Positions 1-7,928 are shown, counted from the first letter of the stretch. The stretch is DNA of 14,991 nt from DATKBT01 sp035546295 (GCA_035546295.1 DATKBT010000188.1:1-14991); one strand, 5' to 3'. Notes: generated from the letters alone by a model not told the origin. Program-made: numbers and translations.

Positions 1-223
1 AGACGATCGCAAAGCAGGACTCGGGCGCGAGCGCGTCGGCGCCGGCCGGGAAGTGCCGCCACATCAGCCAGGCGCCGAGCCCGTAGCCTCCGAGGAACTG
101 ACGGTAGACCTGTTCGGGGACCTCCTCGACGGAATGCTCGCCAGTCGACAGGTCGACGACGAGAGCACGGCCGTGGATGCCGTAGCGGCCGTTCGTGGCG
201 GCGTTGGCGGGCGCTTCGCTCAT
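1..223 (-). CDS. Aldehyde:ferredoxin oxidoreductase family, N-terminal part (cut by left edge)
   Basis: Only the first 74 codons are inside the window; the gene continues off the left edge. The translation begins MSEAPANAATNGRYG and then reads RALVVDLSTGEHSVEEVPEQ and FLGGYGLGAWLMW. This is the typical opening of the AOR N-terminal domain (short beta strand, 'VDLSTG', 'E..P', then the Gly-rich 'LGGxGLGA' stretch, then a 'G.D.L.PE' segment). Family members are cytoplasmic tungsten (or molybdenum) bis-pterin enzymes with a 4Fe-4S cluster that oxidise aldehydes to acids with ferredoxin. The substrate cannot be told from this piece. The start ATG (223-221) has an ideal Shine-Dalgarno, GGAGGTGA, 5 nt upstream. 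The gene is divergent from the PadR gene, so the shared 235-nt region may control both. The cluster-binding and cofactor-binding parts lie outside the window, so function is inferred from the N-terminus only. Confidence 0.85.
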   Translation of the reverse strand, partial: MSEAPANAATNGRYGIHGRALVVDLSTGEHSVEEVPEQVYRQFLGGYGLGAWLMWRHFPAGADALAPESCFAIV

Positions 224-376
224 GGGCTCACCTCCGAGGTCTCTCGTGCGATGGCGGTCAGTCTACCGCCAGCGACGGGTGCTGCAGGCCCTCCGCACAG
301 CCAACGCCACCCCAGTCCGTCGAGGCATGGACACCGGGCGATCCGACCTCCTCGAAACCCTTCGACGACCGGCTCG

Positions 377-398
377 TATAGACAAATCGTCTATAGAC
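377..398. promoter_or_regulatory. Probable PadR operator / promoter overlap
   Basis: TATAGAC (377-383) and GTCTATA (389-395) form a perfect 7-bp inverted repeat with a 5-nt spacer. The right half is itself part of a perfect 10-bp palindrome, GTCTATAGAC (389-398). The site is an AT-rich island in a GC-rich intergenic region, 61 nt before the PadR start, and TATAGA could serve as a -10 element. PadR-family repressors commonly bind dyads in their own promoter, so autoregulation is the simplest reading. Control of the divergent AOR gene is also possible. Binding is inferred from position and symmetry only. Confidence 0.55.
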
Positions 399-403
399 TG
401 ACA

Positions 404-421
404 GGCTCTTCTGGCTCTTCT
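404..421. repeat. 9-bp perfect tandem duplication in PadR leader
   Basis: GGCTCTTCT occurs twice back to back (404-412 and 413-421), just downstream of the dyad and within the probable untranslated leader of the PadR gene. It looks like simple slippage; no function is evident. Confidence 0.6.
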
Positions 422-458
422 CACCGCTGCCACGCTCGACTCGGAGCCAGCCGACCTC

Positions 459-824
459 ATGAGCGATCCTCCTCCACTCAAGCCCGAAGTTTTCGAGATC
501 CTCGCCGCGATGGCCGCCGGCGAGCTCCCCGGCTATGCGATCCTCAAGGAGATCGAGGAGCGTGGCACTCCGATGGCGGCCAGCCTGCTCTACCGCAAGC
601 TGCGCCGGCTGCTCGAGAACGGCTGGGTCGAGGAGACCGATAGCCCGCTCGAGGACGAGACCGACGCGCGCCGCCGCTACTACCGGCTGACCGATCGCGG
701 ACGGCGCGTGCTCGAAGCAGAGGCGCGCCGGATCGTCGAGCTCGCGGACAGCGAGCGGGTTCGCGAGATCGCGACCGCCGGCACGGGGTCCGGCTCGAGC
801 GGCGAGGCGGCCAGCCGTGCCTGA
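459..824 (+). CDS. PadR family transcriptional regulator
   Basis: This 121-residue winged-helix protein matches the short PadR type. The N-terminal half reads LKPEVFEILAAMAAGELPGYAILKEIEERG (residues about 7-36, broken here as PadR helix 1-2), followed by the recognition-helix region 'SLLYRKLRRLLENGWVEE' (about 43-60) and the wing 'RRRYYRLTDRGRRVLEAE' (about 71-88). Short PadR proteins have a small C-terminal dimer helix, here about residues 85-103, followed by a Gly/Ser/Ala tail. In Acidobacteriota such genes sit directly before ATPase-less MacB-like permeases and are thought to regulate them. Here the PadR stop overlaps the permease start by 8 nt, so the two are translated together. The start at 459 has only a weak GGAG 12 nt upstream, but the fold begins immediately after it. 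The inducer is unknown. Confidence 0.92.
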   Translation: MSDPPPLKPEVFEILAAMAAGELPGYAILKEIEERGTPMAASLLYRKLRRLLENGWVEETDSPLEDETDARRRYYRLTDRGRRVLEAEARRIVELADSERVREIATAGTGSGSSGEAASRA

Positions 825-3507
825 GGCCTCCGGATCCTCCGATCGCCGCTCGCCGAGCCCGACGCGCGACCCCGCCGAGGACCGGGCGCAGCGGATCCTG
901 CGCTCGATGCTGAGCCTCTACCCGGCCTCCTTCCGGCGCGAGCTGGGTGCGGACCTCGTCGAGACCCTGCTCGAGCGTCGTCGCGCCCTTCTGCTGGGAC
1001 GCGGCCAGCGCGGCGGGTTCTCCTTCTGGCTCACCGACGGCCTGCGCTTCGCGACGGACGGAGTGCTCGAGCGGATCTCGACCCTGGCCGAGATCGGTCA
1101 TGACGCGCGCAGCGCTCTCCGGCAGCTCCGTCGCGCCCCCGGCTTCCATCTGCTCGTCGTGCTGACCGTGGCGCTCGGCATCGCAGCGTCGACCGCCATG
1201 TTCACGGTCGCCGACGCGGTCGTCTTCCGGTCCCTCCCCTACCCCGACGCCGAGAACCTCTTCGCTCTGCACTCGCGCTTCGGTGGAGCCGAGTTCTCGT
1301 CGACGTCGCTCGGCAACTTCCGCGACCTGCAGAGAGGAACCGGCGCCTTCTCCTGGCTCGTCGCGGTGCGCGATCGCAGCCCGGCGTTGACCGGAGCGGG
1401 CGACCCCGAGCGGCTCTCGGTGCTCGACGTGACCGAGGGCTATCTCGAAGGCCTCGCCGCGAGGATCGTCGCCGGCCGGGCGCCACAGCCCGCCGACCAC
1501 CAGGCCGGCGCGCCGCCGGTCGCTGTGCTGAGCTGGGGCCTCTGGAAGCGCCGGTTCGGCGGCGATCCGGGGGTGATCGGCTCGAGCGTGCAGCTCGACG
1601 GCGTGTCGCACTCCGTGATCGGTGTCGCGGGTCCGGGGTTTCGCGATCCCGGGCCGCTCGAGACCGGCCGTCCGACCGCGGCGTGGATCCCGATCCGCGA
1701 CGACGATCCGGCCTGGGCCGCTCGGGGCGACTCTTTGCACACGGTCCTGGCCCGCCGTTCGCCTCGGGTTCCCCTCGAGGCGACGAAGGCGGAGGCGAGC
1801 CGGATCGGCGCGGCGCTCGCCGAGGCCCACCCGGAGGACAACACCTTCAACGGCGCTCCCCTCGAGTACGTGCTCGAGCCGCTCCACGACCTCACGGTCG
1901 GCAGCGAGGCCAGGCTGCGCGTCCTGCTCATCCTGGGCGCCTCCGGCCTGCTCCTGGTGCTCGCCTGCGTCAACGTCGCGAACCTGCTGCTGTCGCGCGG
2001 CGAGGCCCGCGGCGCCGAGCTCTCGACGCGCAACGCGCTGGGCGCGAGCGACGCGCGGATCGCGCGCCAACTCCTGGTCGAGAGTGTCTCGCTCTCCTGT
2101 CTGGGCGCGATCGCCGGTCTGGGTCTCGGCTCGCTGGCGATCCGCGCCTTCCGCTCGATCGCTCCGGCCGAGATCCCGCGCCTCCACGAGGTCGGCGTCG
2201 ATCTACGCGCGGTCCTCTTCGCCTTCGTCCTGGCGCTGGTGACCGGCGCCGCCTTCGGCGCGCTGCCGGCGCTGCACGGCGCCCGCTCCTTCCACGGCTC
2301 GACGGCGAGCCGGATCTCGTCGGGGCGGCGGAGCTCGCGGACGCAGTCGCTCCTGGTCGCCGTGCAGATGGCTCTCGCGCTGTCGCTGGTGGCGGGCGCC
2401 GCACTGCTGCTCGGCAGCTTTCGCAACCTGCTCGCCACCGACCCGGGCTTCCGCCCCGACGACCTGCTGGTCGTCGACATGCGGCCGCCAGGCGAGAGCC
2501 GCGACCTCGAGGGCCACCGCCGGTTCTACACGGAGCTCCTCGATCGGGTCGGCGCGCTGCCCGGCGTCGAGGAGGCGGCGCTCTCCTTCACCGTGCCGAC
2601 CAAGCCGGGCGGCGCCTTCGCGCCGGTGCGCGCGGAGGGCGAGCCGACGCCCGAGAGCCTGGTGTTCCATCTGTTCAACCCGATCCAGGGGAACCTCTTC
2701 GCGACGCTCGGCATCCCGCTGCTCGCCGGCCGCTCCTTCACCGGCGACGAGTCGGCGGACGGACCGATGGTCGCCGTGATCAACGAGCGGGCGGCGCGCG
2801 AGTTCTTCCCGGCGGACCGCGATCCGGTCGGCAGGCGCCTCGCACTGGGCGGCGAGCCCGAAGCCCCGCTGCGCGAGGTCATCGGTGTGGTCGGGGACGT
2901 CCGCCAGTCCGGCCCGACCGAGGAGCCACGCCCCCAGATCTACGTGCCCTACTCGCAGGGGCGCGTGAATCGGCTCCTGCTCGCCCTGCGCGTCGCTCCG
3001 GGTCTCGAGCCGCCGGTCGACGAGATCCGCGCGCTGATCACCGAGATGGCGCCCGGGATGCCGATCGACGACCTGCGCACGATGCGCGAGTGGATCGACC
3101 GCTCGATCGCGGTCCAGCGCTTCCTGACGCTGCTGGTCACCGCCTTCGGCGCCCTCGCGCTGTTCCTCGCCGTCATCGGCACCTACTCCACCGCGAGTTG
3201 CGCAGCGACGCGGCGGCTGCGCGAGCTCGGCATCCGCCAGGCCCTGGGCGCCGCCCGGGGCGCGTTGGTGTTCGACACGCTGGCCCGAGCGGCGGCGGTG
3301 GCTGGCCTCGGCGCGGCCGGCGGTCTGGTCGTCACGGGCATCGCCTCGCGCTGGCTCGAAGGCAACCTCTACGGCCTCAGCGCCCTCGACCCGGCGATCC
3401 TCTCGGCGGTGGCGCTCCTGCTCCTCGGCGCCGCGGTGTTCGCCGCGCTCGGCCCTACGCTGCGTGCGGTGCGGGTGGATCCGATGCGAGTGCTGGGGGC
3501 GGACTAG
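817..3507 (+). CDS. ADOP-type (MacB/FtsX-like) duplicated permease without ATPase
   Basis: This 896-residue integral membrane protein starts at GTG inside the end of the PadR gene (GAGG 9 nt upstream). Residues about 25-95 form the soluble N-terminal prefix seen in acidobacterial orphan permeases ('LYPASFRRELGADLVETLLER'-like helix, quoted in part). Two MacB/FtsX units follow. Unit one has TM1 at about 109-131, a periplasmic MacB core, then TM2-TM4 at about 369-391, 424-442 and 465-485. Unit two has TM5 at about 511-532, a second periplasmic core, and TM6-TM8 at about 769-790, 823-845 and 861-882. The cytoplasmic motif after each first FtsX helix is visible: 'RGEARGAELSTRNALGAS' and 'RRLRELGIRQALGA'. 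The protein ends DPMRVLGAD, as in the family. No Walker motifs are present, so any ATPase must come from elsewhere. The role is probably in efflux or envelope signalling; the substrate is unknown. Confidence 0.93.
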   Translation: MPEASGSSDRRSPSPTRDPAEDRAQRILRSMLSLYPASFRRELGADLVETLLERRRALLLGRGQRGGFSFWLTDGLRFATDGVLERISTLAEIGHDARSALRQLRRAPGFHLLVVLTVALGIAASTAMFTVADAVVFRSLPYPDAENLFALHSRFGGAEFSSTSLGNFRDLQRGTGAFSWLVAVRDRSPALTGAGDPERLSVLDVTEGYLEGLAARIVAGRAPQPADHQAGAPPVAVLSWGLWKRRFGGDPGVIGSSVQLDGVSHSVIGVAGPGFRDPGPLETGRPTAAWIPIRDDDPAWAARGDSLHTVLARRSPRVPLEATKAEASRIGAALAEAHPEDNTFNGAPLEYVLEPLHDLTVGSEARLRVLLILGASGLLLVLACVNVANLLLSRGEARGAELSTRNALGASDARIARQLLVESVSLSCLGAIAGLGLGSLAIRAFRSIAPAEIPRLHEVGVDLRAVLFAFVLALVTGAAFGALPALHGARSFHGSTASRISSGRRSSRTQSLLVAVQMALALSLVAGAALLLGSFRNLLATDPGFRPDDLLVVDMRPPGESRDLEGHRRFYTELLDRVGALPGVEEAALSFTVPTKPGGAFAPVRAEGEPTPESLVFHLFNPIQGNLFATLGIPLLAGRSFTGDESADGPMVAVINERAAREFFPADRDPVGRRLALGGEPEAPLREVIGVVGDVRQSGPTEEPRPQIYVPYSQGRVNRLLLALRVAPGLEPPVDEIRALITEMAPGMPIDDLRTMREWIDRSIAVQRFLTLLVTAFGALALFLAVIGTYSTASCAATRRLRELGIRQALGAARGALVFDTLARAAAVAGLGAAGGLVVTGIASRWLEGNLYGLSALDPAILSAVALLLLGAAVFAALGPTLRAVRVDPMRVLGAD

Positions 3508-3552
3508 GTCGACTGAGTCGACCTGAGCCCGCGCCGCCTGCGGCGCTTGGGC
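3506..3552. terminator. Two adjacent hairpins between convergent genes
   Basis: AGGTCGAC (3506-3513), loop TGA, GTCGACCT (3517-3524) is a perfect 8-bp stem that starts within the permease stop codon. A second hairpin follows: GCGCCGC (3531-3537) with GCGGCGC (3540-3546), extended by GCCC (3527-3530) with GGGC (3549-3552). They lie between the ends of the permease (+) and the TMEM43-family gene (-), so a bidirectional terminator is plausible. Neither has a T tract, so classical intrinsic termination is uncertain. Nothing else is seen in 3553-3641. Confidence 0.4.
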
Positions 3553-3641
3553 GGGGAACATGGAAGCCCGTGGTACGACCGCGCCTCGCATCGTCGCTCG
3601 ATCGAGAGTGGTGACCACCACCGAGCCCGCGCGGGCTGGCG

Positions 3642-4916
3642 TCAGCGCCGCCGGCTCGAGCGCCCAGGAATCGGCGGCAGGTCGGGCGGCGGTCCCTTCG
3701 ACGCACCGGCGCCCGCCGCGGCCGTCGCCGGAGCCGGAGCCACCGCCGTGGCGGCGGCCAGCTTCCGGCCGCCGCGCCGGAACAGCCAGACGATCACGAC
3801 CACGGCGACCGCCAGGAGCGCGATGGCGAGCACCGGCCGATAGAACATCCAGCCGATCGCGACGACCACCAGCGAGCTGATCGCGGCGAGCCCGAACGAG
3901 AACGCGCCGAGCCCGGCGCCGATGAGGCGACCCACCGGCGGGATCACGTCGGCGAGGACGCTCAGGGGCCTCATGATCGCCCCGAAACCGATCAGGAACA
4001 GGACGAAGCCTGCGAGCCGCAGGCTCCAGGTCATCATCCGGTTGCCGGTGCTCGCCGACGAGAAAATGTCGTCGGCGGTCACCCTGCCGTACTCGAGCAG
4101 CGAGATCGAGCCGCCGTTGGTCGTACGGTAGGTCTCGAGCGAGGAACCTCGCAGCTCGGCCACGATGCTCACCTCCGCCGGTGGCACCGTGTCGTGGCGG
4201 ATGCGCAGGTCGCCCACCTTCGGCGAGACGGGGTCGGCGCCGACGTAGAGACCGTCGCCGCTCACCGTCACCGACTGGCCGAGCAGCGCCCTCGCGCGCT
4301 CCGCCGTCGCGGCCTCTGGGCTCAGGCTCTGCCAGCGGTTCAGCCGCGCGGTCAACGGTTCGCCGAGCGCGAGCTCGCCCATCCTGATGCCGCTCGCCAC
4401 CCACTCCTCACCGCTGATCGGAAACGGCGGGTTGCCATGTCCGGCCGGCTCCTCGAAGCGGCTCGAGTCGATCGGACCGCTCGACCAGGTCTCCTCGTAG
4501 CTGGTGATCTTCACCTTCTCCTTGCCGCCGCCGACCTTGGTCCGCTCCTCGGTGCGCGTGTCCTCCTGCCATTGGTACATGTCGACCGAGCGGCGCAGCT
4601 TGAGCGCCTGCGCACGCACTCCGAGAGCCGGGTCCTCGAGAACCTCGTTGGTGATCGCGCGGCCGACGACGTGGACGAGGCTGCGGTCGCGCTCCGGATC
4701 GGGAGCGGGGTGGGACAGCTGCTGGACGGTGCGGGCGCCTTCCTTCAGCGCCTGCGCACGCCGCACCGCCCGTCCCTCCCCCCAGAACAGCAGCACGGTG
4801 GCGACCAGCAGGAGCACCAGCCCGACGACGACCCCGGAGACGGCGCCTCGCAACCGGCTCGGCCAGGATTCTCGGGTGACCTCGACGAGGTTTCCGCCGC
4901 CATCCCGACGATCCAT
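3642..4916 (-). CDS. TMEM43 family membrane protein
   Basis: This 424-residue protein resembles the TMEM43/LUMA family. It has one N-terminal membrane helix (about 25-45) followed directly by 'FWGEGRAVRRAQALKEGA'. A large extracytoplasmic domain follows, containing the family's 'YQWQED' segment. Three further hydrophobic segments lie between about residues 300 and 385, then an Ala/Pro/Gly-rich tail ending in a basic stretch. In animals TMEM43 is an inner-nuclear-envelope/ER protein; the bacterial homologues have no assigned function. ATG 4916 is chosen because AGGAGGG lies just upstream, ending 4 nt before it. A longer version from TTG 4970 (18 more residues, Lys/Arg- and Glu-rich, with AGGAG 5 nt upstream) is possible. 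The gene converges with the permease and lies downstream of the VWFA gene on the same strand, separated by about 236 nt that hold a long hairpin. Confidence 0.85.
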   Translation of the reverse strand: MDRRDGGGNLVEVTRESWPSRLRGAVSGVVVGLVLLLVATVLLFWGEGRAVRRAQALKEGARTVQQLSHPAPDPERDRSLVHVVGRAITNEVLEDPALGVRAQALKLRRSVDMYQWQEDTRTEERTKVGGGKEKVKITSYEETWSSGPIDSSRFEEPAGHGNPPFPISGEEWVASGIRMGELALGEPLTARLNRWQSLSPEAATAERARALLGQSVTVSGDGLYVGADPVSPKVGDLRIRHDTVPPAEVSIVAELRGSSLETYRTTNGGSISLLEYGRVTADDIFSSASTGNRMMTWSLRLAGFVLFLIGFGAIMRPLSVLADVIPPVGRLIGAGLGAFSFGLAAISSLVVVAIGWMFYRPVLAIALLAVAVVVIVWLFRRGGRKLAAATAVAPAPATAAAGAGASKGPPPDLPPIPGRSSRRR

Positions 4917-5029
4917 CACGCCCTCCTCTCCATCTCTCGGCGACGCTTGCGGCGCCTCTTCGTTGCGCAAGCGTGCTCCTAGGATACCGCGCGCACGAGA
5001 CCGGGAGCTCTCGACGCCGCGGTGCTCCG

Positions 5030-5075
5030 CCGTAGCGAGCCCCTGCTCGGCCGAGCGGGGGCTCGGCCGCTACGG
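5030..5075. repeat. Long imperfect hairpin, REP-like or terminator
   Basis: The arms are CCGTAGC (5030-5036) with GCTACGG (5069-5075) and GAGCCCC (5037-5043) with GGGGCTC (5058-5064). A 4-nt bulge, GGCC (5065-5068), lies on the right arm. The top is the self-complementary GCTCGGCCGAGC (5045-5056). The element lies between the VWFA stop and the start of the TMEM43 gene. It has no T tract. The structure is typical of dispersed extragenic palindromes, but it could also act as a terminator or transcript-end stabiliser. Confidence 0.6.
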
Positions 5076-5152
5076 GGATCGTCTCGTCGGGCTCCGCGAG
5101 AAGTCTCCGGATCGAGCGGAATGGAGCCCACGCCGCCCACGCCCGGCGCAGG

Positions 5153-7492
5153 TCACTGCGCCAGGTCGAGAGGGATGGCGGTTTTCACCTTGACCCCCTT
5201 GCGCTCGACGTCGACCTCGGGGGCGGGGCCCTGCTCGGGGGTGCGCTCGCTGTAGTACGTGAGCACGTACTGGTGGCGGAGCTCGTCCTGGATCTGGGCG
5301 AAGGCGTTGTGGACCTGCTCGACGTTGCCGACCTGGAAGAGGCGGCCGCCCGTCGGGTCGGTGATCAGGCGCAGGTTGTTGCGCGCCGTGCTCGCGGCCG
5401 CGAAGCCGCCCCCCTGACCGAAACCCGGCCGGCCCGACGGGAATCCGACACTCTCGTAGGGCGAACGCATGGCGATCACGTAGACCGGCACGCCGAGGCG
5501 CTTGCCGAGCTCGATCGCGCGCTCGGGATCGGCCTCGCTCGCCGAGTCGACGCCGTCGGTGAGGACGATCAGGGCGCGGCGGCCGGGCTCCCCCTGGTAC
5601 TGGAGGAGCGAGAACAGGATCGAGTCGTAGAGCGCGGTGCCCCCCTGCGGCTGCAGCCGGTCGAGCGCGCGGTAGAGGGCGTTCTTGTCGCCGGTCACCC
5701 CCTGCAGCAGTCGGAGCTGCTCGTCGAAGTCGACCAGGAAGGCCTGATCCCGCTCGGCCAACGTCGTCGCCAGGAACTGCTCCGCGGCCTGTCGGACGGC
5801 CCCCCAGAGCGGGTCCATGCTGCCCGAGGAGTCGACGGCCAGGCCGAGCACGAGCGAGATGTCCCGTGAGGGCTGGACTCGATCGATCGTGCGCGGCTCG
5901 CGGTCCTCGCGCACCGAGAAGTCGCTCTCCGTGAGGTCGCTCACCGGCCGGCCGGCGCGGTCGACCGCGAGCACCTGGAGCTGCACGAGGCGCACGTCGA
6001 GCTCCTCGGCGAAATCGGCGCCGGAACCCTGCTGGAGCAGCTCCACGTCCTCGAGCTCGCGTCCGTCGCGCAGCCGCGCGGCGACGCGCACGAAATCCTG
6101 CGGCCCGACCTCGGCGACCTCGACCGTGCCGGTGACCCGGCCGCCGGGGCTGGCGGGAAGCTCGGCGGCGGCGAGGGTGCTGAACGCCTCGTCGTTGCGG
6201 TAGAAGGTCACGCTCTCGAGCTCGGCCTCTCGCGGCACCGAAACCTCGGCCTGCACGCCGAGCGCGCCATCGTCCCCGGTGCCGTCGAAGCCCACGATTC
6301 GGACCCGGAAGGGCGGGTCGAGCCGGTTGAGGACGATCCGGTCGGAGCCCACGCGCCGGCCGCGACCGGTGTAGGCGACGGCCTCGACCACCTGCTCGCG
6401 CGGCGGATCGGCGAGCTGGACCCTGGCCTCGAACGGCGGCAGGTCACGCTTCTCGATGCGCTCGCCGTCGAGCAGGAACTCCACGATCTGGATCGTCGGA
6501 TCGATGGTCAGCGCCTCGAGCTGCACCTTTCCGCGCAGGAGCTGCCCGGGGTTGACGGCGGGAGGCAGGAGGCGGATCGAGGCCGCGGCGCTGGGCGCCG
6601 GGTCTGCGGCGCCGGCGGGGGACTCGGAATCCCGGGCGCCGGAGTCCTGGGAGCCGGCCAGCCGAGCCCGCACGGTCGGCGCGCCTTCGGTCGGCGCTCT
6701 GTCGGTGGGCGCTGTGTCGTTCTGCGCTGTGTCGTTCTGCGCTGTGTCGGTCGGAGCTGCGGCGTCGGTCTGCGCTGTGGCGGTCGGAGCTGTAGCGGTC
6801 GGCCGCAACGACGGCTCCGAGAGCTCGGTGACCGGCGTTGCCGGCTCTTTCGACTCGACGCGCTCGTAGACGGTGCGGAAGGCCAGGTTGCGTGACGCTC
6901 CCGGGGCGGCGTCGCCGTGGAGATCGGTGGTGACCGCCAGCCGTTCCCCGCCCGGTCCGGGCTCGAAGCGCTCGGTACGACCGCCGTTCTCGTCTCGCGT
7001 CTCGACGATCAGAGAGGTCCCCTCCAGACGGCTCGTCGTGCGCCGCCCCAGGCCGTCGGTCAGCATCCTGCCGTCGGTGAAGATCACGCGGGTCTCGCGG
7101 TTGGCGTCCTGCATCAGGAGCAGCTCGCCGTCGCTCTGGATCCGGAGCAGGTCGAGCGCTCGCGCGAGCTCGGCGAAGCGCTCTGCGGCGCGATCCTCGA
7201 GGCTGCCCATCGGCGGCCGGCTGCTCGGACTCCGGCCCCAGCGGCTCCCGGGCTGCGGCGGCCCGCCGCGGCCGATCCCGCCGCGGCGCCCGCCGCCGGT
7301 CCAGCCGACGCCGCCTCGGGGAGCCCCGGCGTCGCCCATCAGGACCTCCTCGACGAGAGCCTCGACGTCGTCACTCTCCTCGTCGATGCGCAGCCAGACC
7401 CCGTCGAGCGCCAGATCGTCCTCCGCGGCGGCGGCGGACGCCAACGGCGCCAGGAAGACGATGGAGAGCAGGATCGAGGCGCTGCGGTGCAT
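5153..7492 (-). CDS. Secreted VWFA-domain protein, acidobacterial type
   Basis: This 779-residue protein begins with a clear signal peptide (MHRSASILLSIVFLAPLASA, cleavage near residue 20-23). The start at 7492 is supported by AGGAG 6 nt upstream and by the signal peptide; an in-frame extension to 7561 adds 23 unlikely residues. A Gly/Arg/Pro-rich segment lies at about 60-95. A Thr/Ala/Pro pentapeptide-repeat linker follows at about 232-272, then beta-rich domains. The 'DSSGS' MIDAS motif of a VWFA domain is at 554-558, with the MIDAS Thr at 619 (GGTALYDS) and Asp at 646 (LTDG), so the metal site is complete. The segment just before it, 'VSDLTESDFSVREDREPRTI', is typical of the VWFA-related acidobacterial family. 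It is probably an exported or cell-surface protein binding a ligand through Mg2+/Mn2+; the partner is unknown. The C-terminal part ends in a strand-rich segment, 'VDVERKGVKVKTAIPLDLAQ'. Confidence 0.9.
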   Translation of the reverse strand: MHRSASILLSIVFLAPLASAAAAEDDLALDGVWLRIDEESDDVEALVEEVLMGDAGAPRGGVGWTGGGRRGGIGRGGPPQPGSRWGRSPSSRPPMGSLEDRAAERFAELARALDLLRIQSDGELLLMQDANRETRVIFTDGRMLTDGLGRRTTSRLEGTSLIVETRDENGGRTERFEPGPGGERLAVTTDLHGDAAPGASRNLAFRTVYERVESKEPATPVTELSEPSLRPTATAPTATAQTDAAAPTDTAQNDTAQNDTAPTDRAPTEGAPTVRARLAGSQDSGARDSESPAGAADPAPSAAASIRLLPPAVNPGQLLRGKVQLEALTIDPTIQIVEFLLDGERIEKRDLPPFEARVQLADPPREQVVEAVAYTGRGRRVGSDRIVLNRLDPPFRVRIVGFDGTGDDGALGVQAEVSVPREAELESVTFYRNDEAFSTLAAAELPASPGGRVTGTVEVAEVGPQDFVRVAARLRDGRELEDVELLQQGSGADFAEELDVRLVQLQVLAVDRAGRPVSDLTESDFSVREDREPRTIDRVQPSRDISLVLGLAVDSSGSMDPLWGAVRQAAEQFLATTLAERDQAFLVDFDEQLRLLQGVTGDKNALYRALDRLQPQGGTALYDSILFSLLQYQGEPGRRALIVLTDGVDSASEADPERAIELGKRLGVPVYVIAMRSPYESVGFPSGRPGFGQGGGFAAASTARNNLRLITDPTGGRLFQVGNVEQVHNAFAQIQDELRHQYVLTYYSERTPEQGPAPEVDVERKGVKVKTAIPLDLAQ
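6677..6799 (-). repeat. 15-bp tandem repeats encoding T-x-x-A-P/Q pentapeptides
   Basis: Inside the VWFA gene, 123 nt encode eight units of the form TATAP, TATAQ, TDAAAP, TDTAQ, NDTAQ, NDTAP, TDRAP and TEGAP. Seven units are 15 bp; one has an extra Ala codon. The middle units are nearly identical in DNA. They form a flexible linker between the N-terminal region and the beta-rich domains. Such repeats change number by slippage without breaking the frame. Confidence 0.85.
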
Positions 7493-7558
7493 ACGAGGCT
7501 CCTGGGGCGCGGACGGAAGGACGGAGACGAGCGCGGGCGGAGTCTCCCTCGAGAAACA

Positions 7559-7590
7559 CATGCAGGATCCATGCAGGATCCATGCAGATC
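7559..7590. repeat. Three tandem 11-bp repeats upstream of VWFA gene
   Basis: CATGCAGGATC occurs at 7559-7569 and 7570-7580, followed by CATGCAGATC (7581-7590), which lacks one G. Each copy contains the palindrome TGCA and two copies make a GGATCC junction. The array is 67-98 nt upstream of the VWFA start codon, a position suited to regulator binding. Confidence 0.7.
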
Positions 7591-7717
7591 CGGCGTTGTC
7601 CTGACGCGGCGCCGGCAGGCGGGCAGGGCCGACCCGGCGGCAATACGGCGTACCCGAGGGCGGACGGCAGCGTCCTCGGGGAGAGGTCCCGAGCCCCGGG
7701 CCGGCAGAAGCCCCAGG

Positions 7718-7741
7718 AGCTCAAAAGCTCAGAAGCTCAGA
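7718..7741. repeat. Three tandem 8-bp repeats
   Basis: AGCTCAAA (7718-7725), AGCTCAGA (7726-7733) and AGCTCAGA (7734-7741) lie in the gene-free region. They are simple-sequence in nature with no evident function. Confidence 0.6.
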
Positions 7742-7928
7742 AACCTCCCGTCGCGACGCTCCGCCTGAGGTGAGAACCATCCGCGATGCCTTTCATTCCG
7801 AACGCTGCGGGGGGACGTCGGCGCGCCGCCGCCCTGCCGCTCGCGACCGACCGGGTCGGCCCCCTTCCTGGCCCCTCGCGCCCGCCAGTCCCCTCGAGGT
7901 CGCGCTCGCCGCACCATTCACGAGCAAC

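Noticed and set aside
53..643. 196-residue plus-strand open frame at the left end
   Set aside because: Antisense to the AOR start and overlaps PadR in another frame; Arg/Ser/Pro-rich shadow.
544..2187. 547-residue minus-strand open frame
   Set aside because: Antisense to the PadR and permease genes; Arg/Glu/Gly-rich with no domain, as expected of GC-rich antisense frames.
2203..4404. 733-residue minus-strand open frame
   Set aside because: Overlaps the permease in antisense and the TMEM43 gene in another frame; composition is that of a shadow frame.
7729..7917. 62-residue minus-strand frame in the gene-free region
   Set aside because: Arg/Gly-rich, no ribosome site, no family features.
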